Below the pieces are notes generated by a model. That model was not told the origin of the DNA. It searched no databases and worked only from the letters and a program-made list of their open reading frames with translations. Of a DNA stretch of 5,056 nucleotides, positions 1 through 5,056 are shown in pieces; within the stretch, counting starts at the first letter, position 1, and every line of letters starts with the position of its first letter. Position numbers and translations under genes: made by a program. Source of the DNA: an uncultured Rhizobiaceae group bacterium (GTDB lineage Bacteria > Pseudomonadota > Alphaproteobacteria > Rhizobiales > Rhizobiaceae); NCBI GenBank assembly GCA_905479965.1, contig CAJQOR010000316.1, forward strand, positions 1-5,056, written 5' to 3'.

Positions 1-606
1 ATGGAGCTTGCGATCGCTAATTCTCATCCTGATAGTGAGCTGCGTGACAATTGGGTTTGGTTCCAGTCTGGAATTAATACAGATGGCGCGCATAATCCTG
101 TCACAACACGCACTATTGAACGTGGAGATATTCTCAGTCTGAATGCGTTTCCAATGATCTCAGGATATTATACAGCGCTGGAACGGACTTTGTTCTTTGG
201 TGAACCGGATGCTGAATCACTGCGTTTATGGGAGGCCAATGTGGCCGCGCATGAATTGGGTATTTCATTGATTAAACCGGGCATTAAGTGCTCGGAAATC
301 TGTGCTGAAATCAACAAGTTTTTTGCCAGTGAAAACCTCCTGCAATACCGCTCTTTCGGATATGGGCATTCATTTGGTGTTTTATCGCATTACTATGGTC
401 GAGAGGCCGGTCTTGAGTTGCGTGAAGATATCGACACAGTGTTAGAGGCTGGCATGGTTGTTTCAATGGAGCCAATGATTTGGGTGCCAGAAGGACAGCC
501 CGGAGCGGGCGGCTATCGTGAGCATGATATTTTGGTGATTAGTGAAGACAGTGCGGAAAATATTACCAAATTCCCATACGGACCTGAGCATAATATTATC
601 ACGTGA
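1..606 (+). CDS. Creatinase (creatine amidinohydrolase), 5'-truncated by window edge
   Basis: This is the C-terminal half (201 residues) of a creatinase, a cytoplasmic pita-bread-fold enzyme of the M24 family that hydrolyses creatine to sarcosine and urea. Remembered Pseudomonas putida creatinase (about 403 aa) aligns without gaps at an offset of 201. His31, in WFQSGINTDGAHNPVTTR, falls on catalytic His232; Glu61, in YYTALERT, on Glu262; and Glu157, in VVSMEPMI, on Glu358. SHYYGREAGLELRED and the end FPYGPEHNII also match closely. The metal ligands of true M24 peptidases are not all kept: Asn48 in LSLNAFP sits where a metal-binding Asp is expected, which fits a metal-free hydrolase. The ATG at position 1 aligns with an internal methionine, so the real start lies upstream of the window. 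The stop is TGA at 604-606. An uncharacterised M24 hydrolase is the alternative, but the active-site match makes creatinase much more likely. Confidence 0.9.
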   Translation: MELAIANSHPDSELRDNWVWFQSGINTDGAHNPVTTRTIERGDILSLNAFPMISGYYTALERTLFFGEPDAESLRLWEANVAAHELGISLIKPGIKCSEICAEINKFFASENLLQYRSFGYGHSFGVLSHYYGREAGLELREDIDTVLEAGMVVSMEPMIWVPEGQPGAGGYREHDILVISEDSAENITKFPYGPEHNIIT

Positions 607-1500
607 TTAGTGATTATTCACTTTTAGCTTCGTGCCAAGCCAAACACTGATTGCGACAAGCCCTGCGAAGATGAAGACTTCAAATTCCAGGGCTTCTGAA
701 ACCAGAATGCTCGATGCGATAATTGTGAGAAATAACTGCAAAAGTTGGATTTGCGACGCGCGCGCAATTCCAGCAAGTTGCATGCCACGATACCACGCAA
801 AAAAACCAATGAGTTGTGAGAAAAACGCAACATAAAATAGCGCGATTGACGATTTTATGTTTGTAGATAGATCTGGCAGCGGAACAACAAAGGCTGCGAT
901 GATCAGAATTGGTAATGCTGCAAATATCACCCAGCAACTGACCTGCCATCCACCTAATGTTTTTGCCAATCGACCGCCAAACACGTAGCCAGTTGACGCC
1001 AATATAACTGAGATGAAGAGATAAAGATGACCAATTTGCGGTGCGCCATTGGTTTGTTTTATCACAAAAAATAATGTGACCGCAGTACCGATAATGCTGA
1101 CCAACCAAAAGGCGAGTGATGGACGCTCTTTGGTAATAATTGCACTCATTACAGTTGTCGTAAGTGGAAGTAGTCCAACGACAATTGCGCTGTGAGATGA
1201 TGGCACGGTTTGCAATCCCAAAGCCAAAAATCCAGGAAAGCCGAACACAGTGCCTCCTGCGCACAAAGCTAAATCTCTCCACTGACTTATATTTGGTATT
1301 TGAGGGCGATAAATCAGCAAGATCGTTCCAGATAGCATGCAGGCGATCAAACCCCGCCAGACAACAAGTTGTGTCGGTTCAAACTGCTGAATCGCGATTT
1401 TTGTTACCGGAAGCGTTAAGCTGAATATCAGTACCCCGACAAAGCTCCAGAATAATCCTGCGCCAATGCTTGTCGATTTTGTTGAAAATGAATTTGCCAA
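607..1500 (-). CDS. EamA/DMT-superfamily membrane transporter, substrate unknown
   Basis: This is a 297-residue inner-membrane protein of the drug/metabolite transporter superfamily, which exports or exchanges small metabolites. About ten hydrophobic segments can be read, near residues 14-33, 45-63, 77-98, 101-122, 128-147, 157-175, 188-207, 218-237, 249-267 and 274-290. They form two five-helix EamA repeats, the usual size and layout. The motif LLPLTTTVMSAIITKERP (about 110-127) closes helix 4 of the first repeat, and LLQLFLTIIASSILVSEALE (about 253-272) is its counterpart in the second. The start codon is TTG (1498-1500 on the + strand): an in-frame TAA lies three codons upstream, an AGAGG lies about 9 nt upstream, and the first helix follows closely, so no longer form is possible. 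The gene is convergent with the creatinase gene and its stop codon abuts that gene's. Nothing in the sequence identifies a substrate; a link to creatine or sarcosine would be guesswork. Confidence 0.88.
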   Translation of the reverse strand: MANSFSTKSTSIGAGLFWSFVGVLIFSLTLPVTKIAIQQFEPTQLVVWRGLIACMLSGTILLIYRPQIPNISQWRDLALCAGGTVFGFPGFLALGLQTVPSSHSAIVVGLLPLTTTVMSAIITKERPSLAFWLVSIIGTAVTLFFVIKQTNGAPQIGHLYLFISVILASTGYVFGGRLAKTLGGWQVSCWVIFAALPILIIAAFVVPLPDLSTNIKSSIALFYVAFFSQLIGFFAWYRGMQLAGIARASQIQLLQLFLTIIASSILVSEALEFEVFIFAGLVAISVWLGTKLKVNNH

Positions 1501-1662
1501 TGAAACTTACCTCTAAACCAAGAGCAAATGCATACATTGAAAAATGCGATTTAGCCATGCATATATCGATCAAATAATTTTGTGATAATGATCAAATTTT
1601 GTTGGTATTCAATGGCTTGAAATTGAATTATAAAGAGCAGGAATGTAATTAGGTTTGGACAA
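1501..1662. promoter_or_regulatory. Divergent promoter region between the EamA transporter and pdxJ
   Basis: This 162-bp A+T-rich region must drive both flanking genes. A transporter promoter on the - strand can be proposed: -35 TTATCA (+ strand 1583-1588) and -10 TATATG (1560-1565), 17 bp apart, each matching 4 of 6 consensus bases. For pdxJ, TATAAA at 1629-1634 could be a -10, but no good -35 is spaced correctly. An imperfect direct repeat (GATCAAAT then TTTTGT) lies at 1568-1583 and 1590-1602, starting 22 bp apart. One copy falls in the transporter promoter spacer and the other just upstream of its -35. These calls are by eye only. Confidence 0.35.
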
Positions 1663-2412
1663 ATGCCTGCAAAATTATCCGTGAATTTAAATGCAATTGC
1701 TTTGCTGCGAAACAGACGTGATTTACCCTGGCCAAGTGTTGTTGGTTTGGGAAGAATTGCGCTTGAAGCTGGTGCGCATGGCATTACCGTTCATCCTCGT
1801 CCTGACCAGAGGCACATTAGATTTTCCGATCTAGCGCCCTTGCGCGCGTTGATTGATGATGAATTTCCTGATGCTGAATTTAACATTGAAGGCTATCCGA
1901 CTGATGATTTTTTAGATCTTGTCGAAGAACATCAACCTGAGCAAGTCACTCTTGTGCCAGACCATCCAAGTCAGGCAACGTCAGATCATGGTTGGGATTT
2001 TGTTGCACAACATAATACGCTTGTACCAGTGATCTCACGGCTTAAATCAAATCGCTTCAGAGTTTCGTGTTTTTGTGACCCAGATGCAAGTACTGAACAA
2101 GTCGAGCTTGCTGCTAGGGCAGGTGCGGATCGTATTGAACTTTACACAGGTCCTTATGGCGGAACTTTTGATGATCCGAAGGCTGCAAAAAAACGACTTG
2201 CGGATCTTGAAAATACAGCAAAACTTGCCGCAGTTTACAAGATGGATGTGAACGCTGGTCATGATCTGACTGTTGAGAATATGCCAGGATTAGCAACTGT
2301 GGTACCGAATCTAATGGAAGTTTCCATCGGCAATGGATTAACCGCTGACTCTTTGGAATACGGCATGGCAGAAAGCGTCAAACGTTTTCTTAAAGCCTGC
2401 GGCTGGTCATAA
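1663..2412 (+). CDS. pdxJ: Pyridoxine 5'-phosphate synthase PdxJ
   Basis: PdxJ catalyses the last ring-closing step of the DXP-dependent vitamin B6 pathway, condensing 1-deoxy-D-xylulose 5-phosphate with 3-amino-2-oxopropyl phosphate to pyridoxine 5'-phosphate in the cytoplasm. The 249-residue protein is the normal length and a TIM barrel. Visible signatures are [13 protein letters not shown] (7-19), the catalytic His44 in [13 protein letters not shown], the catalytic Glu76 in [35 protein letters not shown], the catalytic His200 in VNAGHDLT, and the phosphate-binding end [21 protein letters not shown] at the start matches remembered rhizobial homologues and supports this ATG, although the ribosome site is weak (AGG at 1651-1653). 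Residue 224 is Asn where most homologues have His in IGHG. The gene is monocistronic: divergent from the transporter and closed by the hairpin at 2413-2440. Confidence 0.96.
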   Translation: MPAKLSVNLNAIALLRNRRDLPWPSVVGLGRIALEAGAHGITVHPRPDQRHIRFSDLAPLRALIDDEFPDAEFNIEGYPTDDFLDLVEEHQPEQVTLVPDHPSQATSDHGWDFVAQHNTLVPVISRLKSNRFRVSCFCDPDASTEQVELAARAGADRIELYTGPYGGTFDDPKAAKKRLADLENTAKLAAVYKMDVNAGHDLTVENMPGLATVVPNLMEVSIGNGLTADSLEYGMAESVKRFLKACGWS

Positions 2413-2440
2413 AAAAGCCCCTACATATGTAGAGGCTTTT
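2413..2440. terminator. Bidirectional rho-independent terminator between pdxJ and bfr
   Basis: The arms AAAAGCC (2413-2419) and GGCTTTT (2434-2440) pair. After one C/A mismatch, CTACAT and ATGTAG pair inside them, with a small loop at the centre. The A-rich left arm and T-rich right arm give a U-tract when read from either strand. The hairpin begins right after the pdxJ stop and ends 22 bp from the bfr stop, so it can end both convergent transcripts. Confidence 0.88.
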
Positions 2441-2461
2441 CAATATGTTCTTTAAACGTTT

Positions 2462-2947
2462 TTATTCAGCAGCATTTGCCGGTTGAGCATTAAGCTGGCC
2501 ATATTTTTCAACGCCGATATTCTCAAGAAGTTCAAGCTGAGTTTCAAGAAAATCGATGTGACCTTCTTCGTCAGCTAATAGATCATCAAAAAGCTTCATG
2601 GAAACAAAGTCTCCTTCTGCTTCACAGATTTTGCGAGAATCTGAGTAAGATTTACGGGCTGCGTATTCACCCTCAAGATCTGATTCCAAAACTTCCTTGA
2701 TGTTTTGACCAATGTTTAGAGGTGCAATGGTCTGCATATTCGGATGACCACCTAGGAAAATAATGCGATCGATGATTTTATCAGCGTGCTGCATTTCTTC
2801 GATTGATTCTTCGCGTTCTTTCTGCGCTAGCAAACCAAAACCCCAATCGCCAAGCAGACGGTAATGAAGCCAATATTGGTTGACGGCGCCGAGTTCTAGA
2901 AACAAAGCTTCATTTAAACGTTCAATTACTTTTGCACTGCCTTTCAT
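2462..2947 (-). CDS. bfr: Bacterioferritin (haem-binding iron storage protein)
   Basis: Bacterioferritin forms a 24-subunit cytoplasmic shell that oxidises Fe(II) and stores it as a ferric mineral. The 161-residue length is typical. All diiron ferroxidase ligands sit at the textbook positions: Glu18, Glu51, His54, Glu94, Glu127 and His130, with Tyr25 nearby. Met52, the axial haem ligand at the subunit dimer interface, is present, so this is a haem-type Bfr and not a plain ferritin. The start codon is preceded by a good GAGG Shine-Dalgarno 7 nt upstream (about 2955-2961 on the + strand). The gene lies 148 bp downstream of the Bfd-like gene on the same strand, with its own predicted promoter. 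An Irr-type dyad covers the predicted -10, suggesting repression when iron is scarce. Transcription ends at the shared hairpin at 2413-2440. Confidence 0.97.
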   Translation of the reverse strand: MKGSAKVIERLNEALFLELGAVNQYWLHYRLLGDWGFGLLAQKEREESIEEMQHADKIIDRIIFLGGHPNMQTIAPLNIGQNIKEVLESDLEGEYAARKSYSDSRKICEAEGDFVSMKLFDDLLADEEGHIDFLETQLELLENIGVEKYGQLNAQPANAAE

Positions 2948-3000
2948 GGCATAACCTCACTTTTTTCGAGCTATATCATAGTCAGCAGGATAAACTGGCT

Positions 3001-3021
3001 ACTTTAGAATAATTCTAAAGT
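3001..3021. promoter_or_regulatory. Irr-box / iron control element (ICE) upstream of bfr
   Basis: This is a 21-bp dyad with perfect arms ACTTTAGAA and TTCTAAAGT around the centre TAA. It contains the alphaproteobacterial ICE pattern as I remember it, TTTAGAA-N3-TTCTAAA, with no mismatch. Irr is a Fur-family, haem-responsive regulator that in rhizobia represses iron storage genes such as bfr at low iron. The position over the bfr -10 fits that role. The match is seen directly; binding by Irr is inferred, and no irr gene is in the window. Confidence 0.8.
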
Positions 3022-3045
3022 ATAGATTCGGACGTGCAAAATCAA
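3017..3045 (-). promoter_or_regulatory. Predicted bfr promoter
   Basis: On the - strand, TTGATT (+ strand 3040-3045) can act as -35. Two overlapping -10 choices follow: TACTTT (3017-3022) at 17 bp, or TATACT (3019-3024) at 15 bp, which has the better hexamer but shorter spacing. Either -10 overlaps the Irr-type dyad at 3001-3021, so bound repressor would block polymerase. The leader to the bfr start would be about 60 nt. Confidence 0.45.
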
Positions 3046-3074
3046 CCCTATAAATAGAGCGTAACACAATTATC

Positions 3075-3093
3075 TTTGCGAATGATTCTCAAA
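3075..3093. promoter_or_regulatory. Fur/RirA-like iron box A, between the Bfd-like gene and bfr
   Basis: This is a 19-bp near-palindrome with arms TTTGCGAAT and ATTCTCAAA around one G; only one arm position fails to pair. It resembles the 7-1-7 Fur box and, read on the other strand (TTGAGAATCATTC...), rhizobial iron-responsive boxes. It lies 2 bp past the end of the Bfd-like gene and about 30 bp upstream of the proposed bfr -35. A closely similar box lies at 3498-3516. Which regulator (Fur, Mur or RirA) would bind it cannot be told from sequence alone. Confidence 0.5.
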
Positions 3094-3095
3094 TT

Positions 3096-3416
3096 TTAGG
3101 CTGATTTACGTGCCATTTTCTGGCGATGTTTGGCGAGCATACGAGCTGTTTCGCAAGCTTGATGGTGCTCTTTAAGTTTTTCCATGAAGTTGATGATGTC
3201 AGCAGACGGAGTGTGTTGTTCTTCGTGAAATTTTCGAGTGGTTTCGATGATGATATCGACAACGCCGGGGAAGCAGCCGCAGCATTTGCCGCGCTCATTC
3301 ATAGTTTGATAGACCACACCAGGCACAATCAAGCGCCACGGGTCTTCATTTAAAAGTTCTATAATTGTGTTTTCAATATCTCTCTTTGAGATAACATTGC
3401 AGCTACAAACAATCAT
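3096..3416 (-). CDS. Bacterioferritin-associated ferredoxin-like [2Fe-2S] protein
   Basis: Bfd-type ferredoxins carry electrons to bacterioferritin to reduce and release stored iron. The 106-residue protein opens MIVCSCN, with Cys4 and Cys6 matching the CxC of E. coli Bfd (MYVCLCN). A second cluster, RGKCCGCFPGVV, supplies Cys45 and Cys48 in the spacing of E. coli CGKC, giving four [2Fe-2S] ligands. Two things are unusual: an extra Cys46 beside the ligands, and an extension after about residue 62 that is rich in His, Glu and Lys and ends in a basic tail, making the protein about 40 residues longer than E. coli Bfd (64 aa). The start is the first ATG, with a weak AAGAG ribosome site. The gene lies upstream of bfr on the same strand, supporting a shared role in iron storage and release. 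It may be a rhizobial Bfd relative and not a strict orthologue, so no symbol is given. Confidence 0.85.
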   Translation of the reverse strand: MIVCSCNVISKRDIENTIIELLNEDPWRLIVPGVVYQTMNERGKCCGCFPGVVDIIIETTRKFHEEQHTPSADIINFMEKLKEHHQACETARMLAKHRQKMARKSA

Positions 3417-3444
3417 TTTCTGCTCTTTAAACTAGATATACTCA

Positions 3445-3467
3445 AACATGATCTCGTTACTCATGTT
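3445..3467. promoter_or_regulatory. Inverted repeat AACATGA-N9-TCATGTT in the Bfd-like gene's promoter/leader
   Basis: Perfect 7-bp arms (3445-3451 and 3461-3467) are separated by 9 bp. The dyad overlaps the proposed -10 and transcription start of the Bfd-like gene, as an operator would. Its inner ends read TGA-N9-TCA, the simple form of the RirA iron-responsive operator as I recall it, but the central bases do not fit the fuller motif. The regulator is unknown. Confidence 0.4.
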
Positions 3468-3493
3468 ATGTTCCTATTTTAAACCTTTGTCAA
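3465..3493 (-). promoter_or_regulatory. Predicted promoter of the Bfd-like gene
   Basis: Read on the - strand, a consensus -35 TTGACA (+ strand 3488-3493) is followed after 17 bp by CATAAC (3465-3470, 4 of 6). The predicted leader is about 45 nt. A Fur-like box lies 4 bp upstream of the -35, and an inverted repeat covers the -10 and start region. Confidence 0.5.
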
Positions 3494-3497
3494 TTCA

Positions 3498-3516
3498 ATT
3501 GCGAATGGTTCTTATC
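3498..3516. promoter_or_regulatory. Fur/RirA-like iron box B, upstream of the Bfd-like gene
   Basis: The site matches box A (3075-3093) at 14 of 19 positions in the same orientation, sharing TTGCGAATG, then TTCT and A. Its own symmetry is weaker. It abuts the -35 of the Bfd-like gene's predicted promoter. With box A it places one similar site upstream of each of the two iron genes. Confidence 0.4.
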
Positions 3517-3541
3517 TAATTATTTTCCAAAATCGAGAAAT

Positions 3542-3570
3542 TTGTGTTGACCAAGTTGCAAAGTTAAAAT
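3542..3570 (+). promoter_or_regulatory. Predicted tetR promoter
   Basis: TAAAAT at 3565-3570 matches 5 of 6 bases of a -10, with TTGTGT at 3542-3547 as a weak -35 at 17 bp. A better -35-like hexamer, TTGACC (3547-3552), is only 12 bp from this -10. Transcription would start near 3577, just before the palindrome at 3582-3595. Confidence 0.35.
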
Positions 3571-3581
3571 AATCAAGAACC

Positions 3582-3595
3582 GTACCGTACGGTAC
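3582..3595. promoter_or_regulatory. Palindromic operator GTACCGTACGGTAC ahead of tetR
   Basis: This is a perfect 14-bp palindrome, and an extra CCGTA repeat overlaps its left side. It lies between the predicted transcription start and the AGGAG ribosome site (3599-3603). TetR-family repressors commonly bind such short palindromes at their own promoters, so autorepression is likely. The binding protein is inferred from adjacency. Confidence 0.65.
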
Positions 3596-3609
3596 TTGAG
3601 GAGTTAATC

Positions 3610-4272
3610 GTGCAATCAGCACCAGTTTCAGAGCCGCAAGGTATGTCAGAATTCATGCGGGATGAAGATCTGACACCACGTCAGCAAGAGGTGCTTGAGA
3701 GTGCTTTGGCGTTGTTGGTTGAAGGTGGTGAGAAAGCTTTGACAACTGCCAAGATTGCCAGCGCATCTAATTGTTCGAAAGAAAGCCTTTACAAATGGTT
3801 TGGAGATCGCGATGGCTTGATCTCAGCTATGATGGCGTTTCAGGGTAGCAAGGTTGGCGCAGCTGTTGGACAGGAAGATTTAGGTTCTGCAGAGGCTTTT
3901 AAAGATTATCTTGAACGCTTCGCGTGTGAATTGCTATCTGTGTTGGCGGGGGATACGTCTATAGCGCTCAATAGACTTGCAATTGGACAGGCAAGCAATG
4001 ATGCATCTCCGCTTGGTCCGCTGCTGATCGAAAATGGCCGTGGTGTTATTGAAGCAAAGGCGGTTGGCTTTTTGCATTCAGCAGAACAAAAAAATTATTT
4101 AACATTTGTAAATGCTCGACAAACTTATCACGTCCTTTATGGACTTATCGTTCGCGATATTCATGTGCGGCTCCTGTTGGGTGAGCGCCGTGAGTTTGTG
4201 ATGGAAAATTTTGAGCGCGATGCTCAAATCGCAATTGCTCAATTCTATCAATTATATGGAGTTGAGGAATAG
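3610..4272 (+). CDS. TetR/AcrR-family transcriptional regulator
   Basis: This is a 220-residue one-component regulator. The N-terminal DNA-binding domain covers about residues 22-70: LTPRQQEVLESALALLVEGG is helix 1, LTTAKIASASNCSKESLYKWF the helix-turn-helix, and GDRDGLISAMM the typical following helix. The remaining 150 residues form a C-terminal ligand and dimer domain with no recognisable effector motif. The start is GTG at 3610, chosen because AGGAG at 3599-3603 sits 6 nt upstream; the in-frame ATG at 3643 has no well-spaced ribosome site. A 14-bp palindrome directly before the ribosome site suggests self-repression. The gene reads toward ilvC, 84 bp away, with no clear terminator between them, so it may share a transcript with ilvC or regulate it. 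The signal sensed is unknown. Confidence 0.9.
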   Translation: MQSAPVSEPQGMSEFMRDEDLTPRQQEVLESALALLVEGGEKALTTAKIASASNCSKESLYKWFGDRDGLISAMMAFQGSKVGAAVGQEDLGSAEAFKDYLERFACELLSVLAGDTSIALNRLAIGQASNDASPLGPLLIENGRGVIEAKAVGFLHSAEQKNYLTFVNARQTYHVLYGLIVRDIHVRLLLGERREFVMENFERDAQIAIAQFYQLYGVEE

Positions 4273-4277
4273 TTTCA

Positions 4278-5056
<779 letters not shown>

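Noticed and set aside
1..3. ATG at the first base as the start of a complete 201-aa gene
   Set aside because: Gap-free alignment to remembered creatinase places it at an internal methionine about 200 residues in; the N-terminal half is simply outside the window.
610..621. GTGA-TTAT-TCAC followed by TTTT as a terminator for creatinase
   Set aside because: A 4-bp stem is too weak, and it lies within the coding end of the opposing transporter gene.
680..1282. 200-aa open frame on the - strand inside the transporter gene
   Set aside because: It is another frame of the transporter gene, rich in Cys, Trp and Arg with no recognisable fold; the EamA frame has clear membrane segments.

Overview
The window looks like an ordinary stretch of chromosome from an alphaproteobacterium, most likely Hyphomicrobiales (Rhizobiales), of moderate to low GC. 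The evidence is the rhizobial form of PdxJ (opening VNLNAIA in place of the enterobacterial VNIDHIA), the alphaproteobacterial class I IlvC, a long Bfd-like [2Fe-2S] protein, and a near-perfect Irr-type iron control element upstream of bacterioferritin. I see no tRNA, rRNA, CRISPR array, insertion sequence, phage gene or other mobile element.

Layout, left to right. (1) The 3' half of a creatinase gene on the + strand, cut by the window edge, ends at 606. (2) An EamA/DMT-type membrane transporter on the - strand (607-1500, TTG start) abuts it tail to tail with no spacer. (3) A 162-bp divergent intergenic region with an imperfect direct repeat precedes pdxJ (+, 1663-2412). (4) A strong hairpin at 2413-2440 separates pdxJ from the convergent bfr gene (-, 2462-2947). 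(5) A 148-bp region upstream of bfr holds an Irr box over the predicted -10 and a Fur/RirA-like box. (6) A Bfd-like gene (-, 3096-3416) follows. (7) The 193-bp divergent region 3417-3609 carries a second Fur/RirA-like box, a second dyad over the predicted bfd promoter, and a 14-bp palindrome just before a tetR-family gene (+, 3610-4272). (8) After 84 bp, ilvC (+) starts at 4357 and runs off the right edge.

Functionally there are three groups. bfr and the Bfd-like gene form an iron storage and release pair, and the operators around them suggest control by iron. The TetR-type gene and ilvC are co-directional and may be a regulator and target pair, with the regulator probably controlling itself. 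pdxJ (vitamin B6 synthesis), the transporter and the creatinase have no obvious link to one another. I found no undescribed multi-gene system. The points most worth following up are the layered iron operators and the TetR/ilvC arrangement.
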